A stretch of 64,000 nucleotides of DNA from Paracoccaceae bacterium (lineage in GTDB: Bacteria > Pseudomonadota > Alphaproteobacteria > Rhodobacterales > Rhodobacteraceae): the NCBI GenBank assembly GCA_020447005.1, contig JAGRDO010000006.1:63047-127046 (forward strand), given 5' to 3'. The translations under genes were made by a program, and so were the position numbers. A model generated the notes under the pieces. That model was not told the DNA's origin. It saw only the letters and a program-made list of their open reading frames with translations, and did no database searches. Positions 37,565-47,702 of this stretch are shown here, piece by piece; the stretch's first letter is position 1, and each line of letters begins with the position of its first letter.

Positions 37565-40500
37565 TCAAGGGATGGTAGTGGCTTGAACTGCCTGCCTCAC
37601 CATATCGTGCGGAAGCGGCATCATGCGCGCGGTTCTGGTCCAGAAGATCGCTGTTTCGATCTTTCGCCCCGGATAAATCGCGGCAAGCACCTCGGCGTAA
37701 GCCCCCATTTGGCGCAAAAGACCATCGGGCACGAATTCGGGCGCCGACGGCACCACCCGGTTTGTCTTGTAGTCGATGGCCAGAACCCGATCGGGTGAAA
37801 TCACCAACCGATCGATCGTGCCGTGGACGATGCGCCCATCCAGAACCGCAACCGGGGCCGATACCGGCACCTCGCCGAACGTGCCCGCAGCCAGAGCCTG
37901 CGCCAGATCCGGCGAGGTCAGCGCCGCGCGTGCCTCGGCAAAAACCGGCTCTAACAAAGCCGAATGACCTTCAGATTCCAGCAACCTTGCCGCAATCGCC
38001 GGCCATTCGTCCAAAGGATGTTCGGGCAAAAGTTCCAGCAAAAGATGCACCAGTGTTCCGTGGCGCTTGGCGGTTTCCTCATCCTCACCGGCTTCACCGG
38101 CGAGTGCTTTGGCGCCGCCAAGGCCGGACGGCGACAATGGCCCGGCTTTCGCCTCGGTGTTCGGCGCGATTGCGTCGATCCAATCGGGAAGGTCGTAACC
38201 CGGCCGCCCGGTTTCTTCCCCTGCCCGGCCGGTTTCGGCATCGGGCCACTCATGCGCGCTGAACCGCTTGCCCGGTGCATAGGCCGGGTCTGCCGACGGC
38301 AACTCTACCCATGCGCTGTGCTCCATTGCCTGAGACAACAGCCAGTACCAGCTTTCCGGCCCGTCTTTGGGTTTTCCCGAAGTGGCAACGATCAGCCAAA
38401 CCTGAGCCCGCGTCATCGCCACATACAAAAGCCGCATCCGTTCTTCCTGCAGCAGCGCGAGTTCCGAAAGCTTGGCCGCCTCCGTTTCTTCCGGGCTCTC
38501 GCCGGCGGGCGGCTTCCAGATGGCCTTGCCGTCGACCTGCAGGATATTCTTCTTGTTCAAGGGGGATTTCGGCGCCTCGGTATCGGGCAGGATCACGACC
38601 GGGGCCTCCAGCCCCTTCGCCCCGTGAACCGTCATGACCCGGATCGTCCCCTTGGCGACCTCAAGCCTGCGCTTGATCACCGCCTCATCGGTTTCAATCC
38701 AGGTAAGGAACCCTGTCAGGCCGGGCACATTGCTGCGTTCATATTCCAGCGCCTGGTCCAGAAGCGCGTCGATCCCGTCCTCGGCTTCAACGCCCAGCCG
38801 TCCGATCAGCTTGCGCCGCCCGTCGTGCCGCGTCAGCATCCGCTCGATCAGTTCATAAGGCCGAAGATAATCCGCGGAATCGCGCAAATCGGCCAGAACA
38901 GACACGGTTTCCGAATGGATTTCCATCTTGTCGCGAAGCTCTTGCCAAAGATACCTCTTTGGCCCTCGCGGCTGGGCCAGCCGATAAAGGTCATCCTCGC
39001 TCCAGCCAAACAGCGGGGACCGAAGCACGGCCGCCAGCGAAAGATCGTCTTCAGGCGTGGCCAGAAACGACAACAGCGCGGTGATGTCCTTCACGGCGAT
39101 CTCGGCGCCAAGCCGCAACCTGTCAGACCCCGCGACCTTCAGCCCCCTCAGCTTGCAGGCGCGGATGATCGCGTGGAAAAGCGCCGAACGGCGCTGGACA
39201 AGGATAATGATATCGCCCTCGTCCAGCGCCTTGCTTCCCCCGTCCTTGAGCGGGATTCGCGTTCCGCAGTCGATCATGCGCCTTATTTCGTCGGCGATAC
39301 GCTCGGCAAGGCGGATATCATGGTGGTCGTCAGGCAGAAGGATGACCGGGTCATACCAAAGCGCGGGGTCCGGGGTCTCGCCGGGCAGTACGGGGGACCA
39401 GAGGTCGACGCGACCGGCAAGGCTTTCATTGAAGGCGCGATGTTTCGTTGCCCCGCCAAGACCCCTGCCGGCCCGTTCGTCAAAGGCAAGATCGACGAAA
39501 TCGAGGATGGCAGAGGATGATCGGAAGGAATGTACCAGTTCGGTTGTCTGATAAGGGGTCGCAAGCGCCGCGTGCTTGTCGGCGAAATGGTCGCGCATTT
39601 GCTCGAATGCGCGCAGGTCGGCGCCCTGAAACGAATAGATGGATTGTTTCATGTCGCCGACGACAAATATCGTCCGCAACTTGTCGCTCGCACCCTGTCC
39701 GGCGGTAAACTCTTCGGAAAGCCGCTCGATGATCCGCCATTGTTCCGGTGACGTATCCTGCGCTTCGTCCACAAGAACATGATCGATCCCGCCATCAAGG
39801 CGGAACAGAACCCAGGACGCCACGTCTGAATCGGCAAGCAGCCACGACGTGCGGCGGATCAGGTCGTCGAAGTCAAGTGAACCGCTGGCCGATTTCGCAG
39901 CGTCGTATTCCGACAGGAATACCCTCGCGAAGCGATGAAGGGCCGCCGTTTTCGTCGCCGATGCCAGCGCCACCCGCCGGATGCGCGCGGTTTCCACCCG
40001 TTTCATGAACGCATCGAACTCGGGCATCAGCGCCGCTGCATCCCCTTCGCGGACGTCCTTGGTGGGAAGCTTGCCGATCTTCGCGCCGAAGGGCGTTGCC
40101 GCATTCTGTTTGAAAAGCAACGCATCTTCCAGCGCCGCAAGCGTTTGGATATTCGCCCGCAATGGGCTCAGGTCGGAAAACTTTGCGGCAAGCTTCTTGT
40201 CGTTCGTACCGCTTGCGCGAAGGATTGGCAGAAGCGCCGAAATCAGCTGCCCCTCGCCGCCAAGAAAAACATCGGCCAGAAGGGCGGACGTGTCGAAATC
40301 CGGTGCAAGCCCAAAGATGTCCTTGGCCCCGGCCTCATCCATCCCGGCGTGAAAATAGTCCCTGTTCGCGATGATTTCGGCAAGGATAGTGTCGATATTC
40401 TCGTCCGAAGCCAGACTGGCCAATGCGTCAAAGTCATGGGGATACCGGGCAGCGATTTCTTCGGCCGTATCCCGACGCAACAGCTTTGCGCCATGCTCGT

Positions 40501-40942
40501 CGATCTCGGTAAAGTTCGGCGATATTTCGGCCTCCAGCGGAAAGCGTCGCAGGACGCCACCGCAAAAGGAATGGATCGTCTGGATCTTCAGGCCCCCGGG
40601 CGCTTCGATCGCGCGGGCAAAAAGGCGCCGCGCCGAGGCGAGCGTTGCCGCATCGATCGCCCTGTCGATGCCCACCTCGCCAAGCGCGGCTCTCAGCTCG
40701 GGCTCGGGCAGCATCGCCCAGCGGCCAAGACGATCGAACAGGCGATTCTGCATCTCGGTGGCGGCCGCCTTGGTATAGGTCAGGCACAGAATCCGCTGCG
40801 GTTCGGCACCGTCCAGCAGCAAGCGGGCCACACGGTCGATAAGAACGCGGGTCTTGCCCGAACCCGCATTCGCCGACAGCCATGTGGACGAAGCAGGATC
40901 GGCGGCACGAACCTGGGCGATGCTGGCGTCACTTCGCGTCAT
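37565..40942 (-). CDS. addA: Double-strand break repair helicase-nuclease AddA
   Basis: UvrD-type helicase and nuclease subunit of the AddAB end-resection complex, the alphaproteobacterial counterpart of RecBCD. The 1125-residue protein has Walker [14 protein letters not shown] near residue 25, helicase motif [14 protein letters not shown], motif III/IV region [39 protein letters not shown], and a C-terminal nuclease motif [10 protein letters not shown]. It overlaps addB by four bases (ATGA). Confidence 0.95.
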   Translation of the reverse strand: MTRSDASIAQVRAADPASSTWLSANAGSGKTRVLIDRVARLLLDGAEPQRILCLTYTKAAATEMQNRLFDRLGRWAMLPEPELRAALGEVGIDRAIDAATLASARRLFARAIEAPGGLKIQTIHSFCGGVLRRFPLEAEISPNFTEIDEHGAKLLRRDTAEEIAARYPHDFDALASLASDENIDTILAEIIANRDYFHAGMDEAGAKDIFGLAPDFDTSALLADVFLGGEGQLISALLPILRASGTNDKKLAAKFSDLSPLRANIQTLAALEDALLFKQNAATPFGAKIGKLPTKDVREGDAAALMPEFDAFMKRVETARIRRVALASATKTAALHRFARVFLSEYDAAKSASGSLDFDDLIRRTSWLLADSDVASWVLFRLDGGIDHVLVDEAQDTSPEQWRIIERLSEEFTAGQGASDKLRTIFVVGDMKQSIYSFQGADLRAFEQMRDHFADKHAALATPYQTTELVHSFRSSSAILDFVDLAFDERAGRGLGGATKHRAFNESLAGRVDLWSPVLPGETPDPALWYDPVILLPDDHHDIRLAERIADEIRRMIDCGTRIPLKDGGSKALDEGDIIILVQRRSALFHAIIRACKLRGLKVAGSDRLRLGAEIAVKDITALLSFLATPEDDLSLAAVLRSPLFGWSEDDLYRLAQPRGPKRYLWQELRDKMEIHSETVSVLADLRDSADYLRPYELIERMLTRHDGRRKLIGRLGVEAEDGIDALLDQALEYERSNVPGLTGFLTWIETDEAVIKRRLEVAKGTIRVMTVHGAKGLEAPVVILPDTEAPKSPLNKKNILQVDGKAIWKPPAGESPEETEAAKLSELALLQEERMRLLYVAMTRAQVWLIVATSGKPKDGPESWYWLLSQAMEHSAWVELPSADPAYAPGKRFSAHEWPDAETGRAGEETGRPGYDLPDWIDAIAPNTEAKAGPLSPSGLGGAKALAGEAGEDEETAKRHGTLVHLLLELLPEHPLDEWPAIAARLLESEGHSALLEPVFAEARAALTSPDLAQALAAGTFGEVPVSAPVAVLDGRIVHGTIDRLVISPDRVLAIDYKTNRVVPSAPEFVPDGLLRQMGAYAEVLAAIYPGRKIETAIFWTRTARMMPLPHDMVRQAVQATTIP

Positions 40943-43899
40943 CCGACATCCTCTTCGACGGCTGGATCAGTCATCTGCCATTCACCGAACCGGGCGAGGT
41001 GATCGTAATCCTCGTCCTTGCGCGCATCGAACACCGCCCGGCGCGCGGTATAACCCGTCTCTTGCCGGTGATAGTTGGCGATCAGGCGCTGGAACTCGGA
41101 CCAGACTTCGTCGGTCTGGCCCGCTTCCAGTTGCCGCGTCTTCACACTCCCGGAACCGCCAAGATGGATATAGGTCACCGCCGCGACCTCGGTCGGCACG
41201 GGCAGATCGAACGCGCCGCGTTCGGCCATCACCGCCTCAAGGAAAAGTTGCTTGTCGATCGTATCCTGCTGTTTCGCCGACGGTGGTGTTCCGGACTTGT
41301 AGTCATAGATGTGGACGCGCCCGTCGGCCCCAAGATCGATGCGGTCCGGGCGCGCGACCAATGTGAAATCAAGATTATCGAGCGTGATAGAGCCTTCCTT
41401 TTCCAGAATGACGGGCGAACCGCCAGATTGCCGCCTGAACTCTTCCGCGATGAAACTGTCGGAAATCTTCGTCAGCCGCGCGCGCCATAGCCGCTGAGAC
41501 CCGGGCCAGGCGACTTCGCGGCCCAGAACCGAATCGGCCGTGTCCAGCAGAAACTTGCCCGCTTCGGCCTCGCTCATTCCGGGGTTGAAACCTCTGATGA
41601 ATTCTTCGATCACCTCGTGAAGCACCCTGCCGCGCAATGCGGGATCCGGATCAGGGTGAAGCGGGCGCAAAGGCCTAAGGCGCAGGATCTCGCCCGCATA
41701 GACCGCGTATGGATCACGTACCAGCGACCGGATTTTCGTCACCGACAGCCGGCGGGGACGCGCCAGGACCGGCGGGCGCGGCGATGGGCGCCGGGCGGGC
41801 GGGCGCAGATGTTCGTCGCGGGCGGCGCCCGATCTTTCGGCCAGCATCAGGATTTCTGCGCCACGCCCGCGCATTTCACGAAGCGCGCGTGGCCCCCCCT
41901 GATCCGTCAACCCTTCCAAAAGGTTGGTCAGCCTGACCAGCCACCTTGCGGCAACCGCCTCGCCTTCCCCATCGCGAAGCGAGCGGCTGAGGATGACAGA
42001 GCGTCCGGCAACCGCCTGCTGAAAATCATGCGCCGACAGCCCTATCTGGCGCTCGGGCAGCAAAAGCCCGGCCTTTTGCCGCATCTGGCGCGAAAGCCAG
42101 GCGTCCGGTTCCGGCAGCTCGGGCCAGGACCCTTCGTTAAGCCCGCCCAGAATGATCAGATCGGCCTCCAGCGCCCGGGCTTCCAGGGTTCCGACGATGG
42201 CCACATCCGGATGCGTGGCGGCAACCATCCGAACCGGCCCGCCCGCCGCAAGGGCATTTGCCAGAAGGCCCGAATAGTCGTGGGGCGTCATCCTGCCCCC
42301 GTGCGGCGCGGCGGCGGACAATTCTCCGATGACATTCCGGGCAAGTTGCCCCGCCTCGCTTTTCCAAAGCTCGCTGGCCTCAGCCGTTCCGCCCGGCCCG
42401 GCTGCGAACCTGGTACCAAGGTTCAAATGCGTGTCTAACAATGCCGAAAACAGTGCATCGCCCGTGTCAACGGCTGGCCAAAGACACATCTTTAGCCATT
42501 CTACCCATGCCGCACGATCCGGGTCGGAATAGCCGGACGCCCAGAAGTCGAGATCCTGCGGCGCGGGAAATGCGGGGCCGTGGCGGCGCAGGCTCAGTTC
42601 CAGATCGCGCGTAAATCGCAGATGATCGCCCCGGGTTGCGCCGCCGGTGGATGTCACCGGGTTTTTCAACACCGAGATCAGCGTGCCGATCGACAGCTGC
42701 CGCCCGATCAGCGCAGCCGTCTCGCGAAGGAAACGCCCGGATGCGCTCAGCTCCAGCGGGCGTCCGGCGCTGTCGTCGGGAATGATCCGCCACCGGTCGA
42801 GCGCCGCGCTGACCCGACGCGTCAGCGCCCGGTTGGGCGTGATCAGCGCAACCCGTGTCCCGTCCTCGGCCGCCTTGCGCATCCGGGTGGCGATGGCCTC
42901 TGCTTCGCCGCGAAGGGTCGGTGCCTCGATCAGCGACAGATGGGCCGTCGCTTGGCCAAGGTCGGTCAGCCTGGCCCCCTCGGACAGCCACTGATCCGTC
43001 ACGGGCGCGGGGCGCAGCGCAAGCGATATCAGACGGTTTCGCGCCGGATCGGCCGGGTTCTGCGCTGTCCATTGCTCGACGACGCTTGCATCGCAAGACA
43101 TCAGTTTCAAGAGATGGGCGTAGCGGAACTGCGGGTGATCTTCGGCCGGGGTTGCGCCGGAACAGAGACTGTTCCAAGCGGTGTCCGTCATGTCAAAATC
43201 AAAACCCGGAAGGACGATCGCGCCTTGCGAAAGACGTGCAACGCCCTGCATCAGAAGCTGGGTCGTCCCGCGTGATCCCGTCGAACCGGCAATGATGACC
43301 GGATCGCCGGGCGGCGTCTTCCCCCAACGCTCCAAAAGCGCTTCAACGGCTTTTCGCTGACGCAATTCCGGGTCGGGCGCCGCATCCTCGCGATCATGAT
43401 AGCCGGCCACCAGCCGAAGAAACCTGAGGCTCCGTTCCCAATGGGCCGCGTGTCCTTCAGGTATCTCAAGCCCTTCCAGCGCGGCAATCGATACCCCTTC
43501 GTCGTGCATTTCAGCCAAAAGGCGTGAAAGACTGGCGCTGAGGTCAAACAGGCCTTTTCCCGGCGCGAAATCCGTTTCGTGTTGAACAAGGCTGCGGATA
43601 AGCTGGGCCAGTTCCAGTTGCTGGCGAAGGGCCGATACGGCCGCCGGAAGCGCAAGTGACGGATCCGACCCGATTTCCGAAATCAGTTTGAGTTTTGGCA
43701 AAAACCCGGCCGAGTGCCCCAGGAAAGCGTCGCGAACCGCGCGCAGCATCCGGCCGGAATTCAGGTAGACGGTTACGCGCGCCATCGCCTCCGGAGGGTC
43801 CGGGGCCAGACGGGCGCGCATCCCGTCCACGAACTGCGTGGCAAAGGCCGCGCCGGGCGGCAATGCAAAGATCCGGTGGTGGCGCGTGGGGTCAAACAT
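40939..43899 (-). CDS. addB: Double-strand break repair protein AddB
   Basis: Second subunit of AddAB. The 986-residue protein has a helicase-like N-terminal half without an obvious Walker A, the PELPEPDAWLSRQMRQKAGLLLPERQIGL segment common to AddB, and a C-terminal PD-(D/E)XK nuclease (GRVLHEVIEEFIRGF, RPDRIDLGADGRVHIYDYKSGTPPS). Overlaps murU by eight bases and addA by four. Confidence 0.94.
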   Translation of the reverse strand: MFDPTRHHRIFALPPGAAFATQFVDGMRARLAPDPPEAMARVTVYLNSGRMLRAVRDAFLGHSAGFLPKLKLISEIGSDPSLALPAAVSALRQQLELAQLIRSLVQHETDFAPGKGLFDLSASLSRLLAEMHDEGVSIAALEGLEIPEGHAAHWERSLRFLRLVAGYHDREDAAPDPELRQRKAVEALLERWGKTPPGDPVIIAGSTGSRGTTQLLMQGVARLSQGAIVLPGFDFDMTDTAWNSLCSGATPAEDHPQFRYAHLLKLMSCDASVVEQWTAQNPADPARNRLISLALRPAPVTDQWLSEGARLTDLGQATAHLSLIEAPTLRGEAEAIATRMRKAAEDGTRVALITPNRALTRRVSAALDRWRIIPDDSAGRPLELSASGRFLRETAALIGRQLSIGTLISVLKNPVTSTGGATRGDHLRFTRDLELSLRRHGPAFPAPQDLDFWASGYSDPDRAAWVEWLKMCLWPAVDTGDALFSALLDTHLNLGTRFAAGPGGTAEASELWKSEAGQLARNVIGELSAAAPHGGRMTPHDYSGLLANALAAGGPVRMVAATHPDVAIVGTLEARALEADLIILGGLNEGSWPELPEPDAWLSRQMRQKAGLLLPERQIGLSAHDFQQAVAGRSVILSRSLRDGEGEAVAARWLVRLTNLLEGLTDQGGPRALREMRGRGAEILMLAERSGAARDEHLRPPARRPSPRPPVLARPRRLSVTKIRSLVRDPYAVYAGEILRLRPLRPLHPDPDPALRGRVLHEVIEEFIRGFNPGMSEAEAGKFLLDTADSVLGREVAWPGSQRLWRARLTKISDSFIAEEFRRQSGGSPVILEKEGSITLDNLDFTLVARPDRIDLGADGRVHIYDYKSGTPPSAKQQDTIDKQLFLEAVMAERGAFDLPVPTEVAAVTYIHLGGSGSVKTRQLEAGQTDEVWSEFQRLIANYHRQETGYTARRAVFDARKDEDYDHLARFGEWQMTDPAVEEDVG

Positions 43900-44587
43900 C
43901 TTGATTGGCCGTCAACATGGCTTCCGCAAGGGGAATGCTCTCGGGTCTGCCGACGTCGCACCAGCCGCCGGAATGGACCACACCCCAAAGACGGCCAGCC
44001 GCCGCGACGGAATTCCAGATCGCGTTCAGGGAAAAAACGCGGCCCGGATGGCTGGCCACGATGTCGGAATTGATGATCTGCGCACCGGTGTAGACATGGC
44101 TTGCCCCGCGCGTCAGCCGCCCATCGCCGCCCAGGTCAAAGTCCCCGCCGGAATGGCCGCACGCCCGGCCGGTCGGAACCAGCAGCAGCAATGCGTCCAT
44201 CAGCGCCGGATCCCAGGCAGCACCGAGCGTTGCGAATATGTTGGGGCCGGTCCAGGCCGCGTCGGTGTTGAGCGTGTAAACCGCCCCGCCCCCCAAAAGC
44301 GGCACAGCCTTTTTCAATCCGCCGCCCGTGTCCAGAATAGTGTCTGTTTCGGCGGAAATCGCAATATCGCCCCGGCCACGCAACGCATCGGCGATCTGGT
44401 CGCCATGATAGTGGGTATTTACGACGATGCGGGGGATATTGGCCTGATCGACCTGCAAAAGCGCATGTTGCAACAGCGAAACTCCAGCAACCTTGATCAG
44501 GGGCTTCGGCCGGTTTCGTGTCAGCTCGCCCATCCGGGTTCCGAACCCGGCGGCGAACAGGATCACGGCGTCTGGACGTTTCCGCAT
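43892..44587 (-). CDS. murU: N-acetylmuramate alpha-1-phosphate uridylyltransferase (MurU-like)
   Basis: Predicted to make UDP-MurNAc from MurNAc-1-phosphate and UTP in peptidoglycan recycling, avoiding the MurA step. The 231-residue nucleotidyltransferase starts MRKRPDAVILFAAGFGTRMGELT (the GxGTRM loop) with RPKPLIKVAG, TILDTGGGLKKA and YTLNTDAAWTGPN. It overlaps the kinase amgK by 25 bases; the amgK-murU pair is the known recycling module of many proteobacteria and is associated with natural fosfomycin tolerance. Confidence 0.9.
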   Translation of the reverse strand: MRKRPDAVILFAAGFGTRMGELTRNRPKPLIKVAGVSLLQHALLQVDQANIPRIVVNTHYHGDQIADALRGRGDIAISAETDTILDTGGGLKKAVPLLGGGAVYTLNTDAAWTGPNIFATLGAAWDPALMDALLLLVPTGRACGHSGGDFDLGGDGRLTRGASHVYTGAQIINSDIVASHPGRVFSLNAIWNSVAAAGRLWGVVHSGGWCDVGRPESIPLAEAMLTANQDV

Positions 44588-45579
44588 AGGGTTCTTGCTC
44601 GATCTAGGATTGTGCTGTCTGCGATGGGCAGAGCTTCCCGTACCTGCCGGGAAAAGGCAACCAACGCAGGGTGGTCCAGATTGCGCCGCGCCGTCTCGAT
44701 CGTCCGGGGCAGATAGTCGAGGTATTGCGGCTTGCCGTCGCGCAGGACCAGCCGCAGGAAAACCCCGACGATCCTCAGGGCGCGCTGAGCGCCAAGCACG
44801 GCATAGGCGGCATCGAACCGCGACGGGTCGGTCAGACCTGCGGTTTCGGCAAAACGCCGCTTCGCCGCGATGACGATGTCAGCGGGTAAGTCGCGCCTGA
44901 CGTCTTGCAGGTAGGACACAAGATCATAGGCGGGATGCGCAAGCACGGCGTCCTGAAAGTCGAGCAGTCCAAGCCGCGCGATCCCGGGCCGCTCCGGTAT
45001 CCAGACCAGATTGCCCGCATGAAAATCGCGCAGCGAAACCACGTAATCGGTGCCGCAATGCGCTTCCGCCGCCGCCTGAAGCCTATCCGGAATCTCTGGC
45101 AGGGCCGGGGTTCGCCCAAGGCCCGCGGCGATCCACGGAATGACCTCCCGGACAAGATCGCCAAGGCGTGCCGGATCAAGGCAGGCCAGCCCCTCTGGCG
45201 GTGTCTGACGGCGCAGATCCGCAAGAAACGCGACCACGCCCCTTGCCACCATGGCTTCGTCTGCCGGCCGGCGCGCAAGGCGCTGGGCGACGGTCTCTTC
45301 GCCAAGATCCTCAACAATCATCAGGCCCAGTTCGTCATCGGCGGCAAGGATCTGCGGCGCGGAATACCCATGCCCGGAAAGCCAGCGGGCGATGGTGGCG
45401 AAGCGGCTTGTGCTTTCGCCCTTCGACGGCGGGGCATCCATCAGAATGGCGCGCCGCGACCCCAGGAACAGGCGGTGATAGACCCGCGCCGAGCCATCGC
45501 CGGCAATCTTCTCGCGCCGGGCTGCCGCCCAGCCGTGACGCGCCAGCAGGGCATCGATTTCGGACGCGCGGTCAGTCAT
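44563..45579 (-). CDS. amgK: N-acetylmuramate/N-acetylglucosamine kinase (AmgK-like)
   Basis: Anomeric sugar kinase of the aminoglycoside-phosphotransferase fold, 338 residues, that would phosphorylate recovered MurNAc at C1 for MurU. Seen: GDGSARVYHRLFLG, ILMDAPPSK (ATP-binding Lys region replaced by the AmgK type), LRDFHAGNLVWIPER (catalytic loop with Asp and Asn) and LGLLDFQDAVLAHPAYDLVSYLQD (metal-binding Asp). The start at 45579 overlaps tsaE by eight bases. Confidence 0.9.
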   Translation of the reverse strand: MTDRASEIDALLARHGWAAARREKIAGDGSARVYHRLFLGSRRAILMDAPPSKGESTSRFATIARWLSGHGYSAPQILAADDELGLMIVEDLGEETVAQRLARRPADEAMVARGVVAFLADLRRQTPPEGLACLDPARLGDLVREVIPWIAAGLGRTPALPEIPDRLQAAAEAHCGTDYVVSLRDFHAGNLVWIPERPGIARLGLLDFQDAVLAHPAYDLVSYLQDVRRDLPADIVIAAKRRFAETAGLTDPSRFDAAYAVLGAQRALRIVGVFLRLVLRDGKPQYLDYLPRTIETARRNLDHPALVAFSRQVREALPIADSTILDRARTLCGNVQTP

Positions 45580-46099
45580 CGGCGAAGGCAGACCTGGTTG
45601 CCATTGCCTCAAGCACCGGCCGCCACCGCCCGGCCGCCGCCGAAAGTTCGGCATGTCGGGCTTCGGGGTCGCGGTCGTCGTACAGCAATCGCAGGCTCAG
45701 CGCGTCGGGCGGCAGATAGGCGCTCAGCCTCTCGGGCCATTCGACAAGGCAGATTTCGCGACCCAAGGCGTCACCAAGGCCAAGCTCGTCCAGCTGGTCT
45801 TCCCCGGTCAGACGATACAGATCCGCATGCCAGACCTCTCCCTGACCGGTGTCATAGGTCTGAACCAGCGAAAAGGTGGGCGAAGGCACCTCCTCGTAAC
45901 GGCCATCTTCGGCCAGCATTGTCTGGATCAGCGACCTTGCGAAAAATGTCTTGCCCGCGCCGACAGGCCCTGTGAGCAACAGGGTGTCACCGGGCATCAG
46001 GTGTCGTGCAAGCTGCCGCGCAAGCTTCGAGGTGGCTTCCGGCGAGGGAAGCGCGATTGTCGCGGGGCGGGGTGTCTGGGGCGCGGCATCCGATTGCAT
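45572..46099 (-). CDS. tsaE: tRNA threonylcarbamoyladenosine biosynthesis ATPase TsaE
   Basis: ATPase that drives the TsaBD complex in t6A37 tRNA modification. The 175-residue protein has the P-loop LLTGPVGAGKTFFARSL, PSPTFSLVQTYD and VWHADLYRL with the DxYR motif, and LVEWPERLSAYLPPDAL, all TsaE landmarks. I use the ATG at 46099; an ATG at 46141 is possible. First gene of the leftward tsaE-amgK-murU-addB-addA-trxA series. Confidence 0.93.
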   Translation of the reverse strand: MQSDAAPQTPRPATIALPSPEATSKLARQLARHLMPGDTLLLTGPVGAGKTFFARSLIQTMLAEDGRYEEVPSPTFSLVQTYDTGQGEVWHADLYRLTGEDQLDELGLGDALGREICLVEWPERLSAYLPPDALSLRLLYDDRDPEARHAELSAAAGRWRPVLEAMATRSAFADD

Positions 46100-46365
46100 G
46101 GGGCGACTATCAGTTGCCTTCGCTCTGCCCGCAAGTCCCATGGCGCATCCGATCCGGCCCCGGCGCCGGGCACTTTCCGCTGACTGGGCTTGATTGCGCG
46201 GCGGCGATCCAGTCTTCTCGGGCTGTCGCCGATGGGCGGTTCGAGCGGCTGGAAAAGCTGCCCGCGGTCGGCTTCGAAGATCTTCGGGCGGTCACCGGCG
46301 CAGCGCTTCACGCCCATGCCGGCCACGCCGGTCCGAAGGTACCGCGGTTGGTTCAGGGACAAGAG
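46100..46365. other. Intergenic region between tsaE and pcaF
   Basis: Divergent promoter region of 266 bases. No family-like coding sequence was found on either strand. Reading frames that cross it (for example extensions of pcaF or antisense frames) are arginine/glycine-rich and not credible. No operator was recognised. Confidence 0.4.
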
Positions 46366-47568
46366 ATGAGCGAGGCATTTATCTGCGATTATGTGCGAAC
46401 GCCCATCGGGCGCTTCGGGGGGGCCTTGTCGTCGGTTCGGACGGACGATCTCGGGGCGGTACCGCTCAGGGCGCTGATGGCACGGAACCCGGGGGTGGAC
46501 TGGGCGGCGATCGATGACGTGATCTTCGGTTGCGCCAATCAGGCGGGCGAGGACAACCGCAATGTCGCGCGGATGTCCCTTTTGCTTGCCGGGTTGCCCG
46601 AGGACGTCCCCGGCACGACGATCAACCGGCTTTGCGGTTCGGGGATGGACGCGGTCATCACCGCGGCACGGGCGATCAAGGCCGGCGAGGCCGAGATCAT
46701 GATCGCTGGCGGCGTCGAAAGCATGAGCCGCGCACCCTTCGTGCTGCCGAAAGCCGAGACGGCGTTTTCGCGGTCTTCGGAAATTCACGACACGACGATC
46801 GGCTGGCGGTTCATCAATCCGCTGATGAAGGCACAATATGGCGTCGATTCGATGCCCGAGACGGCTGAAAACGTGGCGGAGGATTTTGGCATCTCGCGCG
46901 AAGATCAGGATGCGTTCGCGTTCCGCTCGCAGGAAAGGGCGGCGGCGGCAGGGGCCAGTGGCCGACTGGCCGCCGAGATAGCGCCGGTCCGGATCGCGCA
47001 ACCCAAGGGCGACCCGAAATGGATGGACCGCGATGAGCATCCGCGCGCCACGACACCCGAGGCGCTGGCGCGCCTGAAGGCGCCGTTTCGCAAGGGCGGC
47101 TCGGTCACCGCCGGCAACGCGAGCGGCGTCAACGACGGCGCGGCGGCGTTGATCGTCGCCTCCGGTTCGGCGGCGCGGCGCCACGGGTTGACGCCCGTCG
47201 CGCGCATCTTGGGCGGCGCGGTGGCCGGGGTCGCGCCCCGGATCATGGGCATCGGCCCGGCGCCGGCCTCGCAAAAGCTGATGGCGCGGCTTGGGCTGAC
47301 GACAGGGGATCTTGATCTGATCGAGCTGAACGAGGCTTTCGCAAGCCAGAGCCTTGCGACCCTCCGCGCGCTTGGCATCGCCGACGACGATCCGCGCGTG
47401 AACCCCAATGGCGGGGCGATCGCGCTTGGCCACCCCCTTGGGATGTCGGGCGCGAGGATCACCGGAACAGCGGCGCTGCACCTCGCCCGAACCGGCGGCC
47501 GCCTCGCGCTTGCCGCCATGTGCATCGGCGTCGGACAGGGCATCGCCATCGGGCTTGAGCGTGTGTGA
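46366..47568 (+). CDS. pcaF: Beta-ketoadipyl-CoA (3-oxoadipyl-CoA) thiolase
   Basis: Thiolase that splits 3-oxoadipyl-CoA into acetyl-CoA and succinyl-CoA at the end of aromatic degradation. The 400-residue protein starts MSEAFICDYVRTPIGRFGG, the PcaF-type N-terminus. It has the nucleophile Cys in INRLCGSGMDAV, GGVESMSRAPFV, the His in NPNGGAIALGHPLGMSGAR and the second Cys in LAAMCIGVGQG. Other thiolases are similar, but the N-terminus favours PcaF. No pca or paa partner is adjacent; it sits alone between tsaE and divL. Confidence 0.87.
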   Translation: MSEAFICDYVRTPIGRFGGALSSVRTDDLGAVPLRALMARNPGVDWAAIDDVIFGCANQAGEDNRNVARMSLLLAGLPEDVPGTTINRLCGSGMDAVITAARAIKAGEAEIMIAGGVESMSRAPFVLPKAETAFSRSSEIHDTTIGWRFINPLMKAQYGVDSMPETAENVAEDFGISREDQDAFAFRSQERAAAAGASGRLAAEIAPVRIAQPKGDPKWMDRDEHPRATTPEALARLKAPFRKGGSVTAGNASGVNDGAAALIVASGSAARRHGLTPVARILGGAVAGVAPRIMGIGPAPASQKLMARLGLTTGDLDLIELNEAFASQSLATLRALGIADDDPRVNPNGGAIALGHPLGMSGARITGTAALHLARTGGRLALAAMCIGVGQGIAIGLERV

Positions 47569-47663
47569 ACCCGCCGGATGACCGCATGATCTTCCGGGTC
47601 CGGGGTCAAAATTCCGTTGGCTTCCGCACGGATCGTGACCGCGCTTTGGCGGGGCGTTTTCTC

Positions 47664-47683
47664 TGGCCCTGCCGACAGGGCCA
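47664..47683. terminator. Hairpin between convergent pcaF and divL
   Basis: A perfect eight-base-pair stem (TGGCCCTG with CAGGGCCA) and a CCGA loop. No T-tract follows on either side, so it is a weak terminator candidate for one or both genes. Confidence 0.4.
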
Positions 47684-47702
47684 TGCGGATTGACCGGCCC
47701 CG

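Noticed and set aside
46194-46365. Small gene between tsaE and pcaF
   Set aside because: Frames here are arginine-rich, lack a ribosome-binding site and continue out of frame into pcaF.
45997-47481. 494-codon frame opposite pcaF
   Set aside because: Arginine/glycine-rich shadow; pcaF on the other strand has all catalytic motifs.
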